From Paradevosia sp036499825 (lineage in GTDB: Bacteria; Pseudomonadota; Alphaproteobacteria; Rhizobiales; Devosiaceae), in assembly GCA_036499825.1 (NCBI GenBank), contig DASYCZ010000037.1, forward strand, positions 247,943 to 311,942: a stretch of DNA of 64,000 bases. Reading direction: 5' to 3'. Positions within the stretch are counted from its first letter, which is position 1. Every line of letters begins with the position of its first letter. Below are positions 51,557 through 59,411 of this stretch, piece by piece. The position numbers and the translations under genes are program-made. Below the pieces are notes generated by a model, which saw nothing but the letters and a program-made list of their open reading frames with translations, did no database searches and had not been told where the DNA came from.

Positions 51557-52213
51557 ATGGACAAGCAGATTTATGCCGTCCTGACGGGCGACATCATCGC
51601 TTCGACGGCGATGGCGCCGCAGAAATTCGCCGCGACGCTGGCGACGATCCGGCGCGTGGTGGAGACGTTCGGCCGGTCGCATCCGGGTGCGGTCACGACG
51701 GCGCCGGACATTTTCCGAGGCGATTCCTGGCAGCTGGTGCTGGCGGCCCCTGCCCTCGCCCTGCGGTTGGCGCTGTTGATCCGCATGACACTGCGGAGCG
51801 AGATCGATGCCGATACGCGGATCTCGATCGGCATCGGCGGGATCACGACGCTGGACGTGCAACGGGCGTCGCTGTCGGTCGGGGAAGCCTTCATGCTGTC
51901 GGGGACGGGGCTGGACGGGATGACGCTCTACTACGATCTAAGCGGCGGGCTGGCGTCGGGTGGGCGCATTCCGACCGAGTGGCTTCGGGTCATGCTGCGG
52001 CTGGTCAGCACGGTGATGCGGGGCTGGACGCGGCGGCAGGCCGAAATCGTGCTCGCCGCGCTGCTGGCGGAGGACGCGACGCATGAGGCGCTGTCGCGGA
52101 CGCTATCGCCGCCGGTGAGCAAGCAGACGGTCAGCAAGACGCTTAACAGCGCCAATTGGCATGTCATCAGCGACGCCATCGCGGTATTCGAGAAGACGGA
52201 GTGGCAGGGTTAG
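51557..52213 (+). CDS. SatD-like protein: cyclase-fold-like domain with a C-terminal helix-turn-helix
   Basis: 218 aa from ATG 51557; the ATG at 51545 lies within the operator-like repeat. The N-terminal part has LTGDIIAST and, further on, RGDSWQLVLAAPALALRLAL, then RISIGIGG and VGEAFMLSGTGLD. These follow the order of a class III nucleotidyl cyclase domain, including both metal Asp positions. The C-terminal part PPVSKQTVSKTLNSANW looks like a helix-turn-helix. This suggests a ligand-sensing DNA-binding regulator rather than an active cyclase. The next gene is its usual DUF3307 partner. Confidence 0.7.
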   Translation: MDKQIYAVLTGDIIASTAMAPQKFAATLATIRRVVETFGRSHPGAVTTAPDIFRGDSWQLVLAAPALALRLALLIRMTLRSEIDADTRISIGIGGITTLDVQRASLSVGEAFMLSGTGLDGMTLYYDLSGGLASGGRIPTEWLRVMLRLVSTVMRGWTRRQAEIVLAALLAEDATHEALSRTLSPPVSKQTVSKTLNSANWHVISDAIAVFEKTEWQG

Positions 52214-52228
52214 ACGCCCGAAAGCGGT

Positions 52229-52243
52229 TGTCCTGCCAGGACA
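52229..52243. promoter_or_regulatory. Palindromic site upstream of the DUF3307 gene
   Basis: TGTCCTG-C-CAGGACA is a perfect 7-bp-arm palindrome, flanked by GGTTG before and CCCATTTTTGGTTG after. The whole block matches the sequence around site A before the SatD-like gene. Its position 29 bp before the DUF3307 start fits an operator shared by both genes. Confidence 0.65.
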
Positions 52244-52272
52244 CCCATTTTTGGTTGAACGCGGGGGATGGG

Positions 52273-53004
52273 ATGGACGGGACATTTCTGGCGCTGGTCG
52301 CGGCCTATCTGTTCGCCGAGTTTCCGCTGCAGTCGCTGGGTGACGACAGGCCGTTCGCGTTCTGGCCGTTCGTGCTGCATCTGGTGGTTGTCGGGGTGGT
52401 CACCACGGCAATCCTCGGCGGCTGGCAACCGGCGATCATCGCCGGCGTGCTGGTGGCGCACCTCGTGACCGAGCCATTACGGCGCAGCCCGACGCTGTCG
52501 CGCTTCGCGCTGGCGCAGGCGGTGCATCTGGCCGTGCTCGGCGGGCTGGCGGTTCTGTTCCCGACGGCGTTTGCGCAGGGCTGGGCCGGTTGGCTGACGC
52601 CGGTGCAACTCGGCTATGGGCTGGCCGGGTTGACGCTGGCGGCCGGACTGATCCTCGGCGTCGAAGTGGGCGGCGTGGTGGTTGGGCTCGGCACCAAGGG
52701 ACTGCGCGCCCAGATCGACGACGACATGATCGACGGGTTGCGCGGCGGCAGCCTCTATATCGGCTGGCTCGAGCGGGCGCTGGTCATGCTGCTGGTGCTG
52801 ATCAACCAGCCGGCTGGCGTCGGCTTCGTCATCACCGCCAAATCGATCCTGAGGTTCTCCGACGCCAAGGACATCAAGCACCGGCAGGCGAGCGAATACA
52901 TCATCATCGGCACGTTCATGAGCTTTGGCTGGGGACTCGCGGTAGCGCTGCTCACGCACTGGACCATCGGTCACTGGCTGCCGGAGACCGCACCGCTCCC
53001 CTAG
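52273..53004 (+). CDS. DUF3307-type membrane protein
   Basis: 243 aa from the ATG at 52273, which has GGGGGATG upstream. About six membrane segments. N-terminal LVAAYLFAEFPLQSL and a cytosolic-looking RAQIDDDMIDGLRGGSLYIGWLERALVM segment are typical for the C-terminal part of DUF3307 proteins. The final part holds SILRFSDAKDIKHRQASEYIIIGTFMSF. Partner of the SatD-like gene. Function unknown. Confidence 0.8.
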   Translation: MDGTFLALVAAYLFAEFPLQSLGDDRPFAFWPFVLHLVVVGVVTTAILGGWQPAIIAGVLVAHLVTEPLRRSPTLSRFALAQAVHLAVLGGLAVLFPTAFAQGWAGWLTPVQLGYGLAGLTLAAGLILGVEVGGVVVGLGTKGLRAQIDDDMIDGLRGGSLYIGWLERALVMLLVLINQPAGVGFVITAKSILRFSDAKDIKHRQASEYIIIGTFMSFGWGLAVALLTHWTIGHWLPETAPLP

Positions 53005-53321
53005 CCGCGCTTGCGGCTGAAGCGTTCCGGGTTGGCGAAGCCATAGCCGAGGAGCGCGCCGAAGGCGGTGCCGACGACGATCATCTCGATCACCAGAACG
53101 GCGTTCAGGCCGGGGCTGATCAGCCAATACAGCAGGCCGCCGACGACGAGGTTGCCGGCGCCCCACAGCACATTGTTGACGGCGCTATCGAGGGTGCCGG
53201 GGCCACCGGAGAATGGCGAGGGGAACTGCTTGCCCGAGACGCCCTGGACGAAATGCGGCACGCCGTTGACGAGCAGCAGCGCCACGAAGACCGCGACGAG
53301 GTAAAACCACCACTGGGTCAT
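53001..53321 (-). CDS. Small membrane protein of unknown function
   Basis: 106 aa from ATG 53321, preceded by a very strong GGGGAGGGG ribosome site. Three or four hydrophobic segments (about residues 5-21, 50-68 and 72-95), with a short basic C-terminus SRKRG. The long frame upstream is a shadow. Its stop overlaps the DUF3307 stop by four bases, and copy 2 of the dispersed repeat lies upstream. I do not recognise a family. Confidence 0.7.
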   Translation of the reverse strand: MTQWWFYLVAVFVALLLVNGVPHFVQGVSGKQFPSPFSGGPGTLDSAVNNVLWGAGNLVVGGLLYWLISPGLNAVLVIEMIVVGTAFGALLGYGFANPERFSRKRG

Positions 53322-53339
53322 CGACCCCTCCCCTAAAAG

Positions 53340-53400
53340 CCCTTGTTTGGTCGCGTTTCCGAACCGGAAACCGTTTGCCACTTTTCCTGGAAACGCTCTA
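53340..53400. repeat. Dispersed intergenic palindromic repeat, copy 2
   Basis: Contains GTTTCCG/CGGAAAC (53355-53371) and ends with CCACTTTTCCTGGAAACGCT, matching the end of copy 1 with one mismatch in 20. Its last three bases supply the TAG stop codon of the Atm1-type exporter on the minus strand. It is shorter than copy 1, with a different first hairpin. Confidence 0.6.
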
Positions 53401-55296
53401 TTCGGCGGCAGGCAGGCCGCGCTTGACGTAGCCCTCGGCATCGTTGGCGGCTTCGCGGGCGCGCTCTTCGGCCTCGGTGGCTTCGCGCTGGCGGCTCCAC
53501 ATCTGGGCGTAGAGACCATCGCGCATGAGCAGCATCTGGTGGGTGCCGCGCTCGGCGATGAGGCCATCGCGTAGAACGATGATCTCGTCGGCGTTGATGA
53601 CGGTCGAGAGCCGGTGCGCGATGACCAGCGTGGTGCGGTCGGCGCTGACGACATCGAGCGCGGTCTTGATGTCCTGCTCGGTCTTGGTGTCGAGCGCCGA
53701 AGTCGCCTCGTCGAGGATGAGGATCGGCGGGCCCTTGAGGATGGTGCGGGCGATGGCGACGCGCTGCTTTTCGCCGCCTGACAGCTTCAACCCGCGCTCG
53801 CCCACGGGGGTGTCGTAGCCCTTGGGCAGGCTGGCGATGAACGGGCCGATCTGCGCCATGTCGGCGGCGGCGACCACCTCGTCGGTGCTCGCCGTCGGGC
53901 GGCCATAGCTAATGTTGTAGGCGATGGTGTCGTTGAACAGCACCGTGTCCTGCGGGACCATGCCGATCTGGGCGCGGAGCGAGGCCTGCGTCACGTCGCG
54001 CAAATCCTGCCCGTCGATGGTGATGCGGCCGCCGGTGACGTCGTAGAAGCGATAAAGCAGCCGCGAGATGGTAGATTTGCCGGCGCCGGTCGGACCGACG
54101 ATGGCGGTGGTCTTGCCGGCCGCGACCTCGAAGCTGATGCCCTTGAGGATGGCGCGATCCGGATCGTAGTGGAACTTCACGTCCTCGAAGCGGATGACCG
54201 GGCCGGTGACGGCGAGCGGCTTCGCGTCGGGCTTGTCGACGATCTCGGGCTCCTGGCCGAGGAGCTTGAACATCTCCTCGATGTCGGTGAGCCCCTGGCG
54301 GATTTCGCGATAGACGAAGCCGATCTGGTTGAGCGGCCGGTAGATCTGCATCAGGAACGTATTGAGCAGCACGAAATCGCCGATGGTGAGTTTGCCCGCG
54401 AGCACGCCCTGCACGGCGAGGACGCCGATGACGATGACGCCGGCGTAAAAGATCACCGCCTGGCCGAAGTTGAGGAAGCCGAGTGAGGTCCAGATGCGAA
54501 TGGCGGAGCGCTCGTACTTTGCCATCGAGGCATCGAAGCGTTCGGCCTCCATCTTCTCGTTGGCGAAGTATTTCACCGTCTCGAAGTTCAGGAGGCTGTC
54601 GACGGCCTTGGAATTGGCGTCGGTGTCGCTGTCGTTCATGTCGCGGCGGATCGAGATCCGCCAGTTCGACGCCTTGATGGTGAACCAGAGGTAGAGCCAG
54701 ATGGTGATGACCAGCACGCCAAGGTAGCTGATACCGAAGAGCGTGATGAAGATCACCGACACCACCACGAACTCGACCAGCGTCGGCGCCGTGTTGAGCA
54801 CGATGAAGCGGACGATGGTCTCGATGCCCTTGGTTCCGCGTTCGATGATGCGGCTCAGGCCGCCGGTGCGGCGCTGGAGGTGGAAGCGCAGGCTGAGCTT
54901 ATGGAGGTGCTCGAAGGTCTGGTAGGCGAGCTTGCGCACGGCGTGCTGGCCGACGCTGGCAAACAGGATATCGCGGATCTGCTGGAAGGCGGCGTCGACG
55001 ACGTTGCCGATGCCGTAGGCGACGACCAGCACCACCGGCACGGCAATGCCCAGCACCAAGGCTTCGTTGCCCTGCGCCGCCTTGCCGAGGCCATCGATGA
55101 TGCCCTTGTAGGCGAAGGGCACGAGCGTGGTCGCGACCTTGCTGACCATCAGCGCGACGATGGCGAGCACCACGCGGATCCGGAGATCGGTGCGGCCCTC
55201 GGGCCACATGTAGACCCAGAGGTTCTTGGCGGTCGAAAGAAGCGATCCCTCCGCGGTGACGGTCGCGGGCTTTTTCGTCGGTTCTGGGGACGCCAT
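53398..55296 (-). CDS. Atm1-type ABC exporter (half transporter)
   Basis: 632 aa: six membrane segments (residues about 40-330) then an ATPase. Walker A GPTGAGKST, Q-loop MVPQDTVLFNDT, signature LSGGEKQRVAIART, Walker B ILILDEATSALD and the switch His in VIAHRLS. The membrane domain shows LSFRFHLQ-like RRTGGLSR and NFETVKYFANE, typical for Atm1. Homologues export glutathione-linked sulfur or metal compounds. It overlaps the ArsR gene as TGATG, suggesting metal- or thiol-responsive control. The stop codon lies in a dispersed repeat. Confidence 0.92.
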   Translation of the reverse strand: MASPEPTKKPATVTAEGSLLSTAKNLWVYMWPEGRTDLRIRVVLAIVALMVSKVATTLVPFAYKGIIDGLGKAAQGNEALVLGIAVPVVLVVAYGIGNVVDAAFQQIRDILFASVGQHAVRKLAYQTFEHLHKLSLRFHLQRRTGGLSRIIERGTKGIETIVRFIVLNTAPTLVEFVVVSVIFITLFGISYLGVLVITIWLYLWFTIKASNWRISIRRDMNDSDTDANSKAVDSLLNFETVKYFANEKMEAERFDASMAKYERSAIRIWTSLGFLNFGQAVIFYAGVIVIGVLAVQGVLAGKLTIGDFVLLNTFLMQIYRPLNQIGFVYREIRQGLTDIEEMFKLLGQEPEIVDKPDAKPLAVTGPVIRFEDVKFHYDPDRAILKGISFEVAAGKTTAIVGPTGAGKSTISRLLYRFYDVTGGRITIDGQDLRDVTQASLRAQIGMVPQDTVLFNDTIAYNISYGRPTASTDEVVAAADMAQIGPFIASLPKGYDTPVGERGLKLSGGEKQRVAIARTILKGPPILILDEATSALDTKTEQDIKTALDVVSADRTTLVIAHRLSTVINADEIIVLRDGLIAERGTHQMLLMRDGLYAQMWSRQREATEAEERAREAANDAEGYVKRGLPAAE

Positions 55297-55637
55297 CAGG
55301 CCGGCTCGGCTTCCGTGCGGCGCGGGGCCGAGGCGATGTCGGCGACAATGCCGCTGAACAGGCCGGAGAAGGCGCCGTTGAGTGACTCAAGCCGGGTCGT
55401 GCTGACGGAGTAGCAGTTGCGGGTGCCGAGCGCCCGGCGTTCGATCAGGCCGGCGTCGAGCAGCACCTTGATGTGCTGGCTGACGGTCGATTGCGCCAGC
55501 GGCAGGCACTCGGTGACGTCGGTGCAGCAGCAATTGTTCTGCTGTTTCTCGGCGAGGATGCGCAGGATCGACAGGCGCACCGGGTGACCCAGCGCGCGCA
55601 TCACATCGGCAAATTCGTCGTCATGCATCGTGTTCAT
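55296..55637 (-). CDS. ArsR-family regulator with a cysteine cluster
   Basis: 113 aa. Winged helix with PVRLSILRIL, PLAQSTVSQHIKVLLDAGLIERR. Cysteines C36, C37, C38 and C44 lie just before the recognition helix, a plausible metal or redox-sensing site. It is the first gene of a two-gene unit with the Atm1-type exporter, translationally coupled. Likely a repressor released by metal or thiol stress (inference). An internal ATG at 55628 is an alternative start. Confidence 0.9.
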   Translation of the reverse strand: MNTMHDDEFADVMRALGHPVRLSILRILAEKQQNNCCCTDVTECLPLAQSTVSQHIKVLLDAGLIERRALGTRNCYSVSTTRLESLNGAFSGLFSGIVADIASAPRRTEAEPA

Positions 55638-55681
55638 CGCAAAATACCGATAGAAGAAGCAATCGCGCGGCGCAAGGCAGT

Positions 55682-56818
55682 TTAGTGCGTTTGCAACGTT
55701 ACAAATGACGAGCCGCTACCCGTGGCGGGCGGCGGCAGCACGGTGACATTTGGGAAGCGCGGATCGTTTTTGAAGATGTGGCGCGGCGGTTTGCGGACCG
55801 GCAGGTGGCGCGGCGGGCCCTTGGGCGTGGCGACCGGGCGGGGTTTGACGTCGGCTTTGGGCCGCTGGGCGATGGTGGGGGGATGAGGTGGGGCGGTGGG
55901 GGCGGCGACCGAGGCCTTGTCGGCGGTCACCGATGCAAGAACAGGTGAAGTTGCCCCGACTGAGGTTCCGGAGGGTGTGGCCCCCCACCCCCAACCCCGC
56001 CATTCGGGCGCAGCCCTCATGGCCTTCTCACCTAAAATCACGCCACTGGCGTGATTTTGCCTGCGGCCGGCTCGAAGCCCCACAAGGGGGAGTGGGGCCT
56101 GACTGAGAGACTGAGCCAGTGAGGGTGCCGCGATGTCTCCGCTTGCGGGCTCGCTGGCTTCTGCGACAAGCGCGGCTGTGGCAGCGGGAGAAGGCTTGGG
56201 GCCGATATCGCCGGTGGCGACGGGTAGAGCGGGCACGGGCTGGCTGGCGGCGGCAACCAATGCGGCAGACCCATTCGCTTCGGTTTGACGGCCAATGTCG
56301 CCGGTCGCATCGGGCTGTGCCGCTTCGCTGGCTGCGGCCACCAGTGCGACGGAGGCGTTCGGCTGCGGCTGACGGCCGATCTCGCCGTTGGCAACGGGCG
56401 GCGCGATGGCGGGCGCCGGGGCTAGGTTGGCGGAGGCTGTGACCTGCGGCATGCCGCCGAGGGCGCCGTCGACCACCGGATGCGGCGGTGGGGCGGGCTC
56501 GTATTCATTGGCGCGGGCGTCGATCCAGCCGTCGTCGTGCGCGGACACCACCGGGATCGGGGTGATGGTGACGGGCGCCGCGATCGGCGGGGGTGGCGGG
56601 GCTTCGGACGACAGCAGCGACGATGAGGGAGCCGAGATTTCGGCCGGGCGCAGGCCGCTGTGTTGGACTTTTTCGCGCAGGCACGCGCCGATGCCGCCGC
56701 CTTGATGGCTGCAATCGATGATCGAGGGGGTGGCCAGAATCCCGCCGACCACCAGAACCGTCGCGAAAGCGACGCCGATGGTCAGCGACAAGGATGCAGC
56801 GGCGCGTGCCCCGGCCAA
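55682..56818 (-). CDS. Pro/Ala-rich membrane-anchored protein with internal repeats
   Basis: 378 aa. N-terminal hydrophobic anchor or signal (residues 8-30), two Cys (36, 46), then a low-complexity Pro/Ala region. A motif G-D/E-I-G-R/P followed by ALVAAAS recurs from residues 144, 172 and 202, with a remnant at 227. Residues 240-280 coincide with an inserted palindromic element. A basic Pro-rich part (KPRPVATPKGPPRHLPVRKPP) precedes the C-terminus. I do not recognise the family; the repeats suggest a flexible periplasmic spacer. Confidence 0.6.
   Translation of the reverse strand: MAGARAAASLSLTIGVAFATVLVVGGILATPSIIDCSHQGGGIGACLREKVQHSGLRPAEISAPSSSLLSSEAPPPPPIAAPVTITPIPVVSAHDDGWIDARANEYEPAPPPHPVVDGALGGMPQVTASANLAPAPAIAPPVANGEIGRQPQPNASVALVAAASEAAQPDATGDIGRQTEANGSAALVAAASQPVPALPVATGDIGPKPSPAATAALVAEASEPASGDIAAPSLAQSLSQAPLPLVGLRAGRRQNHASGVILGEKAMRAAPEWRGWGWGATPSGTSVGATSPVLASVTADKASVAAPTAPPHPPTIAQRPKADVKPRPVATPKGPPRHLPVRKPPRHIFKNDPRFPNVTVLPPPATGSGSSFVTLQTH
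55979..56102. repeat. Palindromic repeat element inside a coding sequence
   Basis: Centre is a perfect 12-bp-arm palindrome AAAATCACGCCA-C-TGGCGTGATTTT (56034-56058). Outer imperfect arms are GGCCCCCCACCCCC and GGGGGAGTGGGGCC. It resembles intergenic elements of Hyphomicrobiales (recall), but here the reading frame stays open through it on the minus strand. Confidence 0.6.
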
Positions 56819-56845
56819 AGATCGTTTCCCCTCGGGGGAAGCAGG

Positions 56846-58438
56846 CTAGGCAGCACTTCCCCGTGTTTTCAAGAGTTTGTAGGTGATTGACTCATAAAGC
56901 GCCTCAAATGAGGCGTCGATGATGTTGGGATTGACCCCGATGGTGGTCCAGCGTTCGCCGCTGTCGTCGCGGCTTTCGACCAGCACACGGGTGACCGCGC
57001 CCGTGCCGCCGTCGAGAATACGAACCTTGAAGTCGACCAGTTCGAGATCGGCGATTTCGGCCGAGAACTTGCCAAGGTCCTTGCGCAACGCCAGATCGAG
57101 CGCGTTGACGGGACCGTTGCCTTCGGCCACCGACATCAGCCGCTCGCCGTCGACGTCGATCTTGACCACGGCTTCGGTGACGTTGACCGCCTGCCCTTTC
57201 GCATTGTGGCGCCGCTCGACCGAGGCGCGGTAGCTCTCGACGGTGAAAAAGACCGGCAGCGTGCCCAGTACCTCGCGGGCCAGCATGACGAAGCTCGCCT
57301 CGGCGCCATCGTAGGAATAGCCCCTCGCCTCGCGCTCCTTAACGGTGCGCAGCAGCCGCTCGAGCCGCGCGTCGTCCTTGTCGAGCACGATGCCGTGGCG
57401 CTTGAGCAGCGTCAGCAGGTTGGACTTGCCGGCCTGCTGACTGACCATGACGTTGCGTTCGTTGCCCACGGTTTCGGGCGGGATGTGCTCGTAGGTGGTT
57501 GGGTCTTTCGCCAGCGCCGAGGCATGGATGCCGGCCTTGGTCGCGAAGGCCGCGGCGCCGACATAGGGCGCCTGCCGGTCGGAGGCGCGATTGAGCAGAT
57601 CGTCGAAGGCGCGCGACACGCGGGTCAGTTCGCCGAGCTGGGCGGGGGTCACGGCGGTTTCGAGATGATTGGCGAACACCGGCTTCAGCAGCAGCGTCGG
57701 GATGAGGGTGATGAGGTTGGCGTTGCCGCAGCGCTCGCCGAGGCCGTTGAGGGTGCCCTGCACCTGCCGCACGCCGGCGCGCACCGCGGCCAGCGTGTTA
57801 GCGACGGCCTGACCGGTGTCGTCGTGAGCATGGATGCCGAGCTTCGATCTATCGACCGGCAGCGCGGCGACGATGGCTTCGACTTCGGACGGCATGGTGC
57901 CGCCATTGGTGTCGCAGAGCACGACCCAGCGCGCACCGGCGGCGAGTGCCGTTTCGATGAACTTGATTGCGTAAGCCGGATCGGCCTTGTAGCCGTCGAA
58001 GAAATGCTCGCAATCGACCATGGCTTCCTTGCCGGCGGCGACGGCCGCCTTGATGGTCTCGCTGAGGTTGCGAAGGTTTTCCTCGGGGGTGATGCCGAGC
58101 GTCAGCGTCACCTGATGCGAGGAGGATTTGCCGACGAAGCAGGTGGCGGTCGCGGCGGAATTAAGGATCGCCTGCACGCCCGGATCGTTGCCGACCGAGC
58201 GGCCGCTGCGCTTGGTCATGCCGAAGGCGGTGAAGGTCGCGCACCTGGTTCGCGGCTCGGCGAGGAAGGCGTCGTCGACGACGTTGGCGCCGGGATAGCC
58301 GCCCTCGATGTAGTCCACCCCAATCTCTTCGAGCATGCCGGCAATGCGGATCTTGTCCTCGAGCGAGAACTCGATTCCAGCGGTCTGCGCGCCATCACGG
58401 AGCGTAGTGTCGAAGAGATAGAGGCGGTCTTTGGTCAT
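56846..58438 (-). CDS. cimA: Citramalate synthase
   Basis: 530 aa from ATG 58438 (a GTG one codon earlier is possible). HMGL-like barrel with LFDTTLRDGAQT, GGYPGAN, DTNGGTMPSE and HAHDDTGQAVANT, plus the LeuA dimer/regulatory domain at the C-terminus (about residues 400-530). Condenses pyruvate and acetyl-CoA to (R)-citramalate for the threonine-independent route to isoleucine. TGATG overlap with the GFA gene upstream puts it at the end of the cysS operon. Confidence 0.92.
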   Translation of the reverse strand: MTKDRLYLFDTTLRDGAQTAGIEFSLEDKIRIAGMLEEIGVDYIEGGYPGANVVDDAFLAEPRTRCATFTAFGMTKRSGRSVGNDPGVQAILNSAATATCFVGKSSSHQVTLTLGITPEENLRNLSETIKAAVAAGKEAMVDCEHFFDGYKADPAYAIKFIETALAAGARWVVLCDTNGGTMPSEVEAIVAALPVDRSKLGIHAHDDTGQAVANTLAAVRAGVRQVQGTLNGLGERCGNANLITLIPTLLLKPVFANHLETAVTPAQLGELTRVSRAFDDLLNRASDRQAPYVGAAAFATKAGIHASALAKDPTTYEHIPPETVGNERNVMVSQQAGKSNLLTLLKRHGIVLDKDDARLERLLRTVKEREARGYSYDGAEASFVMLAREVLGTLPVFFTVESYRASVERRHNAKGQAVNVTEAVVKIDVDGERLMSVAEGNGPVNALDLALRKDLGKFSAEIADLELVDFKVRILDGGTGAVTRVLVESRDDSGERWTTIGVNPNIIDASFEALYESITYKLLKTRGSAA

Positions 58439-58935
58439 CACGGGTTACTCGGGTACGGGATCCAGTTTTCGGTATCGTGGTCGGGATGCTGGTGGCTGGA
58501 CCCGCTAATCTTTGCGACGGCATCGGCGCCGTCATTTTCCTCCGTGGTGCCGACTTCCTCGACGGCGTCGAGATGCATGAGCGAGGGGTGCTTGCCCTCG
58601 AGGCCCATCTGATACAGCAGCTCGATGCGGTGCGGCTCGTCGAACGCGCCAATGCCGATCGAGACATGCGGGCCGCCGAGCGAGCGATAATAGAGCGACG
58701 TTCCGCAATTGGGGCAGAAGCCGCGCGCGGCGACGCCGGAGCTCTCGAATTCGGCGGCCTTGCCGCGCGTCCAGGTCAGGTGTTCGTGGCGCACGCCGAC
58801 CAGCGCGGCGAAGAGATTGCCCGTCGCCTTCTGGCACATGCGGCAATAGCAGACATGCGGGTTGTCGCGGAGCTCGGCGGCATGGAAGCGCACGGCGCCG
58901 CACTGGCAACCACCGGTGAAGCCGTTGTCGTTCAT
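58438..58935 (-). CDS. GFA-family zinc protein (second copy)
   Basis: 165 aa, Mss4-like fold. Zn ligands in GGCQCGAVRF, CYCRMCQKATG and FCPNCGTSL. Members include glutathione-dependent formaldehyde-activating enzyme, but most are uncharacterised. It overlaps the first GFA gene as ATGA and the two proteins are clearly paralogous. The C-terminal ends share HPDxDTExW. Confidence 0.88.
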   Translation of the reverse strand: MNDNGFTGGCQCGAVRFHAAELRDNPHVCYCRMCQKATGNLFAALVGVRHEHLTWTRGKAAEFESSGVAARGFCPNCGTSLYYRSLGGPHVSIGIGAFDEPHRIELLYQMGLEGKHPSLMHLDAVEEVGTTEENDGADAVAKISGSSHQHPDHDTENWIPYPSNP

Positions 58936-59411
58936 AGTCCTGCTCCTGGGGTCCAGTGTTCGGTGTCCTGATCGGGATGCTGATAGGACCGCAGGATCGC
59001 GAGGATATCGCGCTCCTCGTCGGTGGTGCCGAGCGGCTCCTCGCTCAGTTCATCGGCGTGGCCGACGACAGGGTGCCGGTTGTCACGCGCCAGCTCGCCC
59101 GTCGGCATAATGTCGTTGGGGCGATCGAACGAGCCGATGGTCAGCGCCGGGCTGTTGTTGCCCCACTGGTAGGTGAGCGGGGTGCCGCACTGGTTGCAGA
59201 AGCCGCGCTGCACTTTCAGCGACGAGCGGAACAGCGTGGGCTTGCCGCGGGTCCATTCGACATGGGCATTGAATTCGGCGAAGGGCGCGAAGATGTTGCC
59301 GAGCGCCTTCTGGCACATGCGGCAATTGCAGATCGACGCGTGGCGCAGCGGACCGGCGACGCGATAGCGCACGGCGCCGCACTGGCAACCGCCGGTGAGG
59401 TAGTCGGTCAT
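58932..59411 (-). CDS. GFA-family zinc protein (first copy)
   Basis: 159 aa from ATG 59411, overlapping the pip stop as ATGA. Zn-binding pattern GGCQCGAVRY, CNCRMCQKALG and FCNQCGTPL. Paralogue of the next gene; the pair may have different substrates. Both end with HPDQDTEHW-like segments. Confidence 0.88.
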   Translation of the reverse strand: MTDYLTGGCQCGAVRYRVAGPLRHASICNCRMCQKALGNIFAPFAEFNAHVEWTRGKPTLFRSSLKVQRGFCNQCGTPLTYQWGNNSPALTIGSFDRPNDIMPTGELARDNRHPVVGHADELSEEPLGTTDEERDILAILRSYQHPDQDTEHWTPGAGL

